NCBI GenBank assembly: GCA_964349885.1
Contig: CAYGIQ010000063.1
Location: 1 to 14,399 of the forward strand
Origin: UBA1413 sp964349885
GTDB lineage: Bacteria; Bacteroidota; Bacteroidia; Bacteroidales; Prolixibacteraceae
Direction: 5' to 3'
DNA length: 14,399 nt
Below the pieces are notes generated by a model. That model was given only the letters and a program-made list of their open reading frames with translations. It had not been told where the DNA came from and did no database searches. The position numbers were made by a program, and so were the translations under genes. Shown in pieces: positions 1 to 6,356 of this stretch (positions are counted from its first letter, which is position 1; each line of letters opens with the position of its first letter).

Positions 1-693
1 CCAGTGTTCTCCGAGGCTTTTAACCACCAGAAAATCAATCGATCGTGTTCTATTTTCACTGCTGATTCTGTCATCTGAAATCAGAAACTGATCTCTGCGC
101 TGACTAAAATCGACAGAAAAGCTGAGTTTCCAGTCACTGGTTATCTTATTGGCAGAAAAGCTCCCGTAGAGGTTGCGGCTGTTGTATGAGTGCTGCCCGT
201 TTAGAAAACCGTTTACCCTTGTTCTGAATACCCAGCTTTTCCATGGATCCTCGGTAACCTCCTGCCGAACGGGTGCTGTAAACTGAATCTTAAAATAGCG
301 GGACAACGGAGTTTTAAGCATATACCGCATCAACCCCATCTTGAGTATATCTACTTCTTGCTGACGCCTGAATTCAAAAGTATCGTCGGGCGAGGTTGCA
401 AACATTAATGTGTCTCTTACCCCCTGAAATTCGTGCTGACCGATGAGAAAATAGGTGAACTGAGTTCCACCTGAACCGGTGCGCTGATTGGTAGAAATAA
501 TATAAAGCTGAGCCTCTTTTATATCGCGAACATAGTTTACAAACGGTATCTCACTCCGAATGTAATCGTTGGCCTGCATAAATACCTTTAGGGCATCTTT
601 ACGGAGGGTGTCGGCCTCGCCGATTCCGTTTTGGGCAGAGAGATGAAAGGCAACAAGCATAGCTATTGCCAGAAGGGTTGATTTTTGGATCAT
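1..693 (-). CDS. Predicted outer-membrane/exported protein of unknown function, 3' end outside window
   Basis: An open frame of 231 codons runs from an ATG at 693 off the left edge with no stop. The first ~20 residues (MIQKSTLLAIAMLVAFHLSA, then Q) look like a Sec signal peptide. A conserved-looking block follows at about residues 43-90, with motifs such as DYIRSEI, FVNYVRD, TGSGG and FLIGQHEFQG. After that come alternating polar/hydrophobic stretches (for example WVFRTRVNGFLNG, KLSFSVDFSQ) typical of an outer-membrane beta-barrel. From memory this block recurs in unnamed Bacteroidota exported proteins of about 400-450 residues, so roughly half may be missing here; that comparison was not checked. 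The gene starts 117 bp after the M56 gene ends. I saw no TAnnTTTG box in that gap, so it could be read through from the regulatory cluster or have a weak promoter. The reading frame is well supported; the function is unknown. Confidence 0.75.
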   Translation of the reverse strand, partial: MIQKSTLLAIAMLVAFHLSAQNGIGEADTLRKDALKVFMQANDYIRSEIPFVNYVRDIKEAQLYIISTNQRTGSGGTQFTYFLIGQHEFQGVRDTLMFATSPDDTFEFRRQQEVDILKMGLMRYMLKTPLSRYFKIQFTAPVRQEVTEDPWKSWVFRTRVNGFLNGQHSYNSRNLYGSFSANKITSDWKLSFSVDFSQRRDQFLISDDRISSENRTRSIDFLVVKSLGEHW

Positions 694-810
694 GAAAAGA
701 ATTTTGAATATGAGTAACCCCTACCCTCGCTAAATTACGGGTCATAACGGGAAGGTTCTATTTTTTTTTACAACGCCGGTGGGTTTTGATGAAAACTGGT
801 CTTAATTAAA

Positions 811-2283
811 CTATTCTATTGTGAAACTAATCGGCACTGTATAAGCTACTGCTACTGCAACACCTCTTTGGCGACCGGGAATCCATTCTGGTAATTCCGA
901 GACTACCCTGACCGCCTCCTCGTCAAGCAATGCATCAACACCTCGGGCTACCTTTACAGCTTCAACTGATCCACTCGCCGAAACAACAAACGAAATGTAA
1001 ACGCGACCTGATACACCCCTTTCTAGTGCAGAAGCCGGATATTGAATACTGGTGGCAATGTGCGCTCTCAATGCGTCTTCTCCCCCCGGGAACATGGGCA
1101 TCTCTTCAACAATGAAGAAAACATCTGCGGGTCTTTCAACATCTTGTTCAACATTTTGATTAGTAATCAACTCCGAATTCCCAACCTGAGATTGGCTGGT
1201 TCCCTGTTCGGGTATCACATCAGATGCATCATTGGCGGCTCCTCCAGCAACTACCAACGTATTACCATGCAGCTTTTCGTCCCGATCTGCTGGCTCTTTA
1301 TCTTCCAAGCGTATTGGAACAGACGGATAGGTTTCGGGCTGGAACTCCAAATCAATTCGAGTTTCAACTGGCTTTTCTCCAGCAAATTCCGAAGCATAAA
1401 CAAACGAAGCGGTTAATGCCAAAGCGATTGCAGCCAGAAATCGGGCGATGGATAAGCGGGGTACCTTGCTTTGTGCCATCATACGAAGCCGGTTCTTTAC
1501 CAAAGACTTATTGAAATGACTGGTTGCCATAAACGAACCACCAGTCGACTGATGCAAAAGAAGCGTCTTATATTCAACGATAGAAATGCCCGCTTCGATT
1601 ACGGCACGATCGGCCAGAAACTCATGATTTTCACGTACCGCTTTCCGCAAGAGCCAAACAAAAGGATTAAACCATTGAAGGATAGAAAGCAGCTCCAGCA
1701 TCAACACATCGTAAGTATGACCCTGTTTAACATGCTCCAATTCGTGTGTAACCATTGTTCGGTAATCCTTTCCCTTTGAAGCAAAATCAGGATGGACAAA
1801 TATGTACCACAAGAAAGAATAGGGAGTTTGCAAATGATCTACGAGCACAAATGTGTTCTCCTTACTTTTGATCAACCTGCTGGTGCGGATTAGTTTTGAA
1901 ATTTGCCACATCCACAAAAGCAATCGGGAGAATAAAATGAGCAGTCCTGTCAGGTATATTACAACCCAAAAACCCGATGAAATAATCTCATTCTCAACAG
2001 CCTGGGCCACCCCTTTTCCGGTTACTACAACCGAATCCAGCAAAAAACTGTAAGCTGCCGGCATAGATTCAGGAGCAGCCAAAGCCCCTATTTGATGCAA
2101 GGAAAACTGGAAAAACGGGACCATCGTTGAAATCAACAACCCCATTAGGAGAAAGTAACGGTTACTGAGAAACGAGTTGTTTCTCCGCAGCACAATCAGG
2201 TACACAATCGACCATACCGCCAGGCTCACGCCAGATTCGATAAGGTAATTGGAAAGGCTATGTAGGATTTCCTGTCGTATCAT
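811..2283 (-). CDS. M56 (BlaR1/MecR1-type) membrane metalloprotease with C-terminal TonB domain
   Basis: This 490-residue protein is probably the sensor-protease of the BlaI pair, activated in the envelope and acting at the cytoplasmic membrane. Hydrophobic segments lie near residues 14-33, 44-62, 103-124 and 280-297. The zinc site HELEH is at 180-184, with the likely third ligand Glu221 in NHEFLADRA, as in M56 peptidases. A polar linker (about 300-387) then leads to a TonB C-terminal domain at about 388-490, with the markers EEMPMFPGG, GRVYISF and PEWIPGRQRG. In classical BlaR1/MecR1 this place is taken by a penicillin-binding domain, which is absent here. The start codon lies inside the end of the blaI-like gene (26-nt overlap), so the two are probably translationally coupled. 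No SxxK/SDN/KTG sensor set is evident. M56-TonB fusions are known in Bacteroidota, but their ligand is generally unknown. The family call is firm; the signal sensed is not known. Confidence 0.93.
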   Translation of the reverse strand: MIRQEILHSLSNYLIESGVSLAVWSIVYLIVLRRNNSFLSNRYFLLMGLLISTMVPFFQFSLHQIGALAAPESMPAAYSFLLDSVVVTGKGVAQAVENEIISSGFWVVIYLTGLLILFSRLLLWMWQISKLIRTSRLIKSKENTFVLVDHLQTPYSFLWYIFVHPDFASKGKDYRTMVTHELEHVKQGHTYDVLMLELLSILQWFNPFVWLLRKAVRENHEFLADRAVIEAGISIVEYKTLLLHQSTGGSFMATSHFNKSLVKNRLRMMAQSKVPRLSIARFLAAIALALTASFVYASEFAGEKPVETRIDLEFQPETYPSVPIRLEDKEPADRDEKLHGNTLVVAGGAANDASDVIPEQGTSQSQVGNSELITNQNVEQDVERPADVFFIVEEMPMFPGGEDALRAHIATSIQYPASALERGVSGRVYISFVVSASGSVEAVKVARGVDALLDEEAVRVVSELPEWIPGRQRGVAVAVAYTVPISFTIE

Positions 2284-2647
2284 CTGAATCTTGGTTACGT
2301 TTCAACTCCTTTAAAAGCGCATCCAGCTCCTCTACCGATAGTTTATCCTCTCTGGCAAAGAAGGAAACCATTTCCTGAAACGAACCTTTAAAATAGTTCT
2401 GTACAAAATTTTTCAGGTAAGATCTGGTGTATTCCTTTTTCGGTACCATTGGGAAGTATTCGTGGGTCTTCCCGTATGCCGTATGCCCCACAAAACCTTT
2501 TTGCTCCAGAATGCGAATAATGGTAGAAACTGTGTTGTATGCAGGCTTGGGATCAGGAAACTGGTCAACGATGTTTTTTACGAAGCCTTTTTTTAGGTCC
2601 CAAAGAATATGCATAATCTGCTCTTCAGCTTTGGTTAACTCCCTCAT
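2258..2647 (-). CDS. BlaI/MecI/CopY-family transcriptional repressor
   Basis: This 129-residue protein has the usual BlaI/MecI length. The N-terminal winged helix spans about residues 1-70: it opens MRELTKAEEQIMHILW, has a predicted recognition helix around KPAYNTVSTIIRILEQKGF (34-52), and a wing at GHTAYGKTHEYFP. Residues 72-118 form the helical dimerisation region, including EMVSFFAREDKLS. In MecI/BlaI this is roughly where the partner protease cuts, so the segment near residues 93-97 is the likely cleavage zone; that is inferred from the family. The gene precedes and overlaps the M56 protease gene, the standard repressor-sensor arrangement. It follows the twin-TonB gene after 89 bp that contain a perfect 17-bp palindrome, a candidate autoregulatory operator. 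The ATG at 2647 gives the canonical N-terminus. The targets are unknown; the adjacent genes are the best candidates. Confidence 0.94.
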   Translation of the reverse strand: MRELTKAEEQIMHILWDLKKGFVKNIVDQFPDPKPAYNTVSTIIRILEQKGFVGHTAYGKTHEYFPMVPKKEYTRSYLKNFVQNYFKGSFQEMVSFFAREDKLSVEELDALLKELKRNQDSDDTTGNPT

Positions 2648-2684
2648 CTTGTAAAGTTAGTTTAAAATTATCCCTTGAAAGGGC

Positions 2685-2701
2685 TTTTAATGGCATTAAA
2701 A
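2685..2701. promoter_or_regulatory. Perfect 17-bp palindrome upstream of the blaI-like gene (candidate operator)
   Basis: The sequence is TTTTAATGGCATTAAAA: 8-bp arms that are exact reverse complements around one central base, 38 bp upstream of the repressor ATG. A one-base centre and AT-only outer pairs make a stable RNA hairpin unlikely, so a dimeric-protein binding site fits better. A weaker dyad, CCCTT-GA-AAGGG, lies beside it at 2672-2683. It does not match the TACA/TGTA-type operators described for BlaI/MecI/CopY, so assignment to this repressor rests on position only. Confidence 0.5.
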
Positions 2702-2736
2702 TAGCAACTTCTATCTACTATTCCAGTCAACGTAGG

Positions 2737-3525
2737 TCATCTCAATGCAAATTGCACAGGAAGAACCAAATTCATCGGTATAGGGTCACCCTCAAAAGTA
2801 CCCGGTATCCATTTTGGCATCTGACCTACTAAACGTAAGGCCTCAGCATCAAGCAAATCATGTACCCCCCTAAGAACAACGGCATCGGTTACTTGACCAT
2901 CCTTCGAAACCAGGAATTGAATAAGAACCCGGCCCTGAATTCCATCTTTTGCTGCCGCTTCTGGATACAACAAATTGTTTGCCATATATGCATTAAGCGC
3001 TGAGTCTCCCCCTGGAAATTTGGGATATACGGTCCCTGCTAAATTTTCGGATGGTCGGCCTGTTTCAACAGCTACTGCAAATTTCATTTGGTTGCCCGTC
3101 GCCACTGAACTGGACTTATTGCTTAAAACAAAATTCACAGGAATTGTATACGCTACCTTTACTTCCTCTCCCCTTTGTCTGCCAGGTTTCCATTTTGGAA
3201 GCTCCCTTACCACCCGCAACGCCTCTTCATCGAGGGAATTGTCGACCCCTCTTGCAACCTTAGCGTCTGTGACTGAACCAGTTTCGTCCACAACAAAAGA
3301 GATATAAACACGTCCTTCAATCCCGTTATCCCTCGCTTTGGCAGGATAGGTTATTGCAACTGCAATGTGTTGCCTAAGAGCAGGTTCTCCACCGGGGAAT
3401 TCCGGCATCTCCTCGACGATGAAAAATACTGGTTTTTCCTTTGTTTCCTTTACCTGTGAGAAGCTGGGTTTAACAGCACAGATCAGAACTGTAAGCAATG
3501 CAGAAAAGAATAATGTCTTGTTCAT
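2737..3525 (-). CDS. Exported protein with two tandem TonB C-terminal domains
   Basis: The protein has 262 residues from the ATG at 3525. That start is chosen because it gives a clean signal peptide (MNKTLFFSALLTVLICAVKP, cleavage likely after SFS or SFSQ); an in-frame ATG at 3549 would add eight polar residues before it. Domain 1 spans about 33-133 (EEMPEFPGG, GRVYISF, LPKWKPGRQRG, YTIPVNF). Domain 2 spans about 165-260 (YPKFPGGDSAL, GRVLIQF, MPKWIPG, LPVQF). Both show the TonB C-terminal pattern that contacts TonB-dependent receptors or peptidoglycan. Unlike true TonB, it has no retained membrane anchor and no long Pro-rich spacer, so it cannot transmit ExbBD force in the usual way; a periplasmic binding or signalling role is inferred. 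Domain 1 is closely similar to the C-terminus of the M56 protein two genes downstream, which suggests a shared ligand or partner. Domain assignment is firm, function open. Confidence 0.88.
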   Translation of the reverse strand: MNKTLFFSALLTVLICAVKPSFSQVKETKEKPVFFIVEEMPEFPGGEPALRQHIAVAITYPAKARDNGIEGRVYISFVVDETGSVTDAKVARGVDNSLDEEALRVVRELPKWKPGRQRGEEVKVAYTIPVNFVLSNKSSSVATGNQMKFAVAVETGRPSENLAGTVYPKFPGGDSALNAYMANNLLYPEAAAKDGIQGRVLIQFLVSKDGQVTDAVVLRGVHDLLDAEALRLVGQMPKWIPGTFEGDPIPMNLVLPVQFALR

Positions 3526-3570
3526 AACTTTAGATTTTAATGGATACAATTGTTTAAATCAGCTATGAAA

Positions 3571-3578
3571 CAAAGTTA
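3571..3578 (-). promoter_or_regulatory. Candidate -7 promoter box (TAACTTTG) for the twin-TonB gene
   Basis: On the minus strand this reads TAACTTTG, a full match to the Bacteroidota -7 consensus TAnnTTTG, 45 bp upstream of the ATG at 3525. No convincing TTG/TTTG -33 element is seen 17-23 bp further upstream; that spacer holds an inverted repeat instead. It would predict a 5' leader of about 35-40 nt. Confidence 0.5.
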
Positions 3579-3598
3579 CAACTATTTTATTAGTTATA
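3577..3598. promoter_or_regulatory. Inverted repeat within the twin-TonB promoter (candidate operator)
   Basis: The arms TACAACTA (3577-3584) and TAGTTATA (3591-3598) are reverse complements at seven of eight positions, around a 6-bp AT centre. The repeat abuts the -7 box and occupies the -7/-33 spacer, a classical place for repressor binding. The outer TACA is reminiscent of BlaI-family operators, but the spacing differs and it does not match the palindrome in front of the blaI-like gene. Confidence 0.4.
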
Positions 3599-3632
3599 CA
3601 CCTAATTATTTAGTTTTTATGCAATATTTTTT

Positions 3633-3657
3633 AAAAAACGGAAGGGCTAAAAGCCGT
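3633..3657 (-). terminator. Weak possible terminator after the M24B peptidase gene
   Basis: On the minus strand, 13 bp past the peptidase stop, ACGG pairs with CCGT (4 bp) around a 12-nt loop and is followed directly by TTTTTT. A competing inner GGC/GCC pairing exists. The U-run and position fit an intrinsic terminator, but the stem is short. Confidence 0.35.
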
Positions 3658-3669
3658 ATAACAATGGTT

Positions 3670-5451
3670 TTAAGCAGGTTGGGTAATCTCCACCAAATAA
3701 GACTTTACAACATCGTCGAGCAAGGGTGTAAGCGTCTTCCTCACACGTTCATGGTAGTCATTGAGCCACTGCCGCTCGGCAGGAAGCAACATTTCTGGAA
3801 TCAAGAGACGGTTGTCGATGGGACACAAGGTTAGGGTGTCAAATCCGAGAAACCGGCCAAATGGGGTGGTTTCTTTTTCGACACACAAGAGTAAATTTTC
3901 AATTCGGATTCCATACTCTCCTTCACGGTAAACACCCGGTTCGTTGGAAAAAACCATCCCCGGCACTATCTCATTGGGGTTACATTCCGGACGGATACTT
4001 ACCGGTCCTTCATGCACACTAAGAAAATGTCCAACGCCATGTCCTGTCCCATGGCCATAATTTAACCCATCTTCCCAAAGCGATTGTCGTGCAAGTGAAT
4101 CGAGCTGAATACCCTTGGTTCCATAGGGAAAAACAGCCATAGTAAGTTTAATCATACCTTTCAGCACCAAGGTAAAATCGCGCTTCTGTCGCTCGGTTAC
4201 TTTCCCCAAGGCAACAGTACGGGTAATGTCGGTGGTTCCTGAAAGGTATTGCCCACCGGAATCGGTGAGCAGCAGTCCATCAGGTTCGAGCGGATAGGCA
4301 TTGTTGGCATCGACCGACATGTGTACCATTGCCCCATGGTCGCGATAGGCAGAAATTGATTCGAAACTCTCACCAACAAATTCAGGCTGCAGACTACGCA
4401 ATTCAGTGAGTTTTGTGCTTACATCGTACTCTGTAATCGGTGCTTTACCGACTGTATCATTCAACCACTTAAGGAACGTAACCATTACCACCCCATCCTT
4501 CAGCATGGCATGCCTGAAGCCCTCTATTTCAGTCGCATTTTTCGATGCCTTCATAGTGGCCACAAGACTTTTGTCGGCCATTACACAATCACCCTTTTTG
4601 ATCATCAACCATACTGCCGTGGAGACGGAATGCGGTTCGACAAGAAATATTTCATGGTGTAAATCCGTGAGGAAATCAAAAATCGTTTCGTAATCATGTA
4701 CTTCTACCGCATTGTCGGCCAGCAACCTGCGTGCTGCACTGCTGAGCGCCTGTTTATGTACAAAAATTGCACGATGGTTAACGCCAACCACAGCATAGGC
4801 CATAAAAAGGGGAGCAAACCGAATATCGCTGCCACGCAGATTAAAGAGCCAAGCCACCTCATCGAGGGCAGAGATCACTGTAGCAGTTGTCTGTCGGGAC
4901 CTGAGCACTGCCAAAACATCGTCTATCTTTTCAGACACCGACTTACCTGCAATTTCATCGGGCATCACAAAAATCTCCCTTTTGGGAAGGGAGGGCCGGT
5001 CTGTCCAGATTTCATTGTATAGTTCAGGAAGAAAAACCAGTTCGATTTGTTTTGCACGAAGCTTCTCTTGAAAATGGTGATAGGTGGCAAAAGGCAATGA
5101 AATGGGGTCAACCGCCAGTCTTTCGCCTGGTGCAAGATGCAAAAGCAACCAATCGATTGCCGATACCGCCTCCGGCACCCTAAGTTTATGCATTTCAATT
5201 CCACTACCTTCCAGCTCATGTCCTGCCTGCAAGAAATAACGTGTATCGGTCCAGAGACCGGCAATTTTAGGCAAAATAACCACTTCCCCGTATGAACCAC
5301 TGAACCCGGTAAAGTAACGGCGGGTTTGCCAGTGTTCGCAGAGGTATTCGCTTAAATGCGGGTCGGTGCCCGAAATGTAGAGTGCATCGACCATCTCGCG
5401 GTGCATTATCTTTCGCACAAGGGTTAATCGGTCTGCTATGCTGCTATTCAT
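3670..5451 (-). CDS. Xaa-Pro aminopeptidase (aminopeptidase P type, peptidase family M24B)
   Basis: It removes an N-terminal residue preceding proline, probably in the cytoplasm. The protein has 593 residues from the ATG at 5451; ATGs at 5487, 5478 and 5472 would add up to 12 residues but lie before the usual family opening (ADRLTLVRKIM, then DALYISGTDPHLSEY). The three-part layout of the long, eukaryote-like aminopeptidase P form is present: two creatinase-like N-terminal domains (about 1-300), a pita-bread catalytic domain (about 305-530) and a short C-terminal extension. The five metal ligands are all visible: Asp397 (LLLTDSGGQY), Asp408 (GTTDITRT), His471 (GHGTGHGVGH), Glu504 (SNEPGVY) and Glu518 (GIRIENLL). 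This predicts an active dinuclear, usually manganese, enzyme. No signal peptide is evident. It stands alone, separated by 359 bp upstream and 144 bp downstream. The function call is firm; exact substrate preference is not determinable. Confidence 0.95.
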   Translation of the reverse strand: MNSSIADRLTLVRKIMHREMVDALYISGTDPHLSEYLCEHWQTRRYFTGFSGSYGEVVILPKIAGLWTDTRYFLQAGHELEGSGIEMHKLRVPEAVSAIDWLLLHLAPGERLAVDPISLPFATYHHFQEKLRAKQIELVFLPELYNEIWTDRPSLPKREIFVMPDEIAGKSVSEKIDDVLAVLRSRQTTATVISALDEVAWLFNLRGSDIRFAPLFMAYAVVGVNHRAIFVHKQALSSAARRLLADNAVEVHDYETIFDFLTDLHHEIFLVEPHSVSTAVWLMIKKGDCVMADKSLVATMKASKNATEIEGFRHAMLKDGVVMVTFLKWLNDTVGKAPITEYDVSTKLTELRSLQPEFVGESFESISAYRDHGAMVHMSVDANNAYPLEPDGLLLTDSGGQYLSGTTDITRTVALGKVTERQKRDFTLVLKGMIKLTMAVFPYGTKGIQLDSLARQSLWEDGLNYGHGTGHGVGHFLSVHEGPVSIRPECNPNEIVPGMVFSNEPGVYREGEYGIRIENLLLCVEKETTPFGRFLGFDTLTLCPIDNRLLIPEMLLPAERQWLNDYHERVRKTLTPLLDDVVKSYLVEITQPA

Positions 5452-5810
5452 ATCGCGGGTTGGGTTTATCATACACATTGGATTCAATCAGCCAAGCCTC
5501 GCACTTACTGTGGCTTTGACCACGTTGCTGAGTCGGTTCAAAACTCTACTGATACGGTAGGAGCTTACCCCTTTGGCTCGAAGCAATAAAGGTAAACTCT
5601 TTTTTCAGTTCGGCCAGCGTATTTTCTTGGGTGGAAACCACGTTTACGGTGTTTATACCTATGTGGGTAACCATTGGGATGCACCATAAAAGGGTGTAAT
5701 CTTCAAACATCCCAAAATTGACTATAGTACATTATTATGGCACCAAGCAGACAGAACCACCGAATCAAAACTTGAGTCAGGAAGGCTTATTACTTATATC
5801 ATAAAAGGCC
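5452..5810. other. 359-bp intergenic region without a confident gene
   Basis: This lies between the Nudix gene's stop and the peptidase start. It holds a 54-codon minus-strand ORF (5546-5710, listed separately) and an overlapping second minus frame, 5488 to about 5603, without an ATG. Three short dyads are present: GTGG/CCAC at 5510-5523, CTAC/GTAG at 5546-5560 and GTGG/CCAC at 5631-5641. No TAnnTTTG box, tRNA or clear terminator was found. The coding-like look of several frames suggests a decayed gene or a dispersed intergenic repeat. Confidence 0.4.
5546..5710 (-). CDS. Possible small protein (54 aa) or gene remnant
   Basis: An ATG at 5710 opens a 54-codon frame (begins MFEDYTLLWCIPMVTHIG, ends SSQRGKLLPYQ) that stops with TAG at 5546-5548. 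A second in-frame ATG at 5674 would give 42 residues with a more ordinary soluble composition. It is not recognised as any family and has no signal peptide or clear motif. The +1 frame continues in coding-like fashion (SSYRISRVLNRLSNVVKATV, then stop at 5488), which could reflect one frameshift in a longer ancestral gene or simply low stop density in a repeated non-coding element. It lies in the gap between two solid genes with no identifiable promoter, so expression is doubtful. Confidence 0.2.
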   Translation of the reverse strand: MFEDYTLLWCIPMVTHIGINTVNVVSTQENTLAELKKEFTFIASSQRGKLLPYQ

Positions 5811-6356
5811 CTAAAGAGAACCAGCCCCCAGATTTTTGACAAAATAACGTATGCTGGCTGCCGGAATATCGGCATCCACAACGTCTCTGGGAAGCATCCA
5901 TACAAAACTGCTGATATCGTCTGCGGCAGTTAGATTATCGAGCGATGTAGGCTCAATACGAAAGGCAAGATCGGTTGTAAAGACGGTAATTCCGCCGAAG
6001 GTATATTCATTGGGCCGTGAGTCGAGGTACCATAGATTTCGCACTTCGAGTCCGAGTTCTTCCTTCAGCTCACGCCGAACGGCATCTTCGGCACGCTCCA
6101 TTGGATCTACAAAGCCACCCGGTAAATCGAGGGCACCTTTATGCGGTTCAATAGCTCTGCGGGTTAGTAATAGCTCACCCTTCTGATTAAAAATCAGGCA
6201 AGCTACAGCAGCGGCAGAGTTAACAAACAGGTTAAAACCACAATCGCGACACAAAAAAGAGCGTTCTGTTAAAGCAGGAAACCGCGGTGAACCGCAGCGC
6301 GGGCAATACCTGATAACTTCGGTGGGATAGCAGTTGTTAACGGTCATACGAAGCAT
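5811..6356 (-). CDS. Zinc-ribbon Nudix hydrolase
   Basis: This 181-residue protein hydrolyses a nucleoside-diphosphate-linked substrate; the actual substrate is not evident. A four-cysteine zinc ribbon occupies residues 18-39 (CPRCG and CRDCG; Cys18, 21, 36, 39). The Nudix box spans 81-103 and matches GX5EX7REUXEEXGU fully (Gly81, Glu87, REL at 95-97, EE at 99-100, Gly102). Zinc ribbon followed by Nudix resembles the C-terminal part of NADH pyrophosphatase NudC, but the NudC N-terminal domain is missing and the characteristic SQPWPFPxS stretch is not seen, so NADH should not be assumed. The ATG at 6356 follows the esterase stop codon directly (TAAATG), implying translational coupling; ATG at 6347 is an alternative. 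It is the last gene of the probable fucosidase transcription unit. Confidence 0.9.
   Translation of the reverse strand: MLRMTVNNCYPTEVIRYCPRCGSPRFPALTERSFLCRDCGFNLFVNSAAAVACLIFNQKGELLLTRRAIEPHKGALDLPGGFVDPMERAEDAVRRELKEELGLEVRNLWYLDSRPNEYTFGGITVFTTDLAFRIEPTSLDNLTAADDISSFVWMLPRDVVDADIPAASIRYFVKNLGAGSL

Noticed and set aside
770..785. GC-rich stretch next to a T-run (about 761-785) as a terminator for the M56 gene
   Set aside because: The GC-rich bases do not form a stem in either direction; there is only a run of A/T beside them.
1042..1416. 124-codon plus-strand open frame opposite the M56-TonB gene
   Set aside because: It is a shadow of the TonB domain and linker coding sequence, with no family features of its own.
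2652..2659. TAACTTTA as a promoter -7 box for the blaI-like gene
   Set aside because: It misses the final G, has no -33 element at the right distance, and lies only 4 bp before the ATG; co-transcription from upstream or an unrecognised promoter is as likely.
5530..5550. GGTTCAAAACTC, resembling a tRNA T-arm
   Set aside because: The flanking bases do not form a 5-bp T stem with a 7-nt loop, and no acceptor stem or anticodon arm can be drawn around it.
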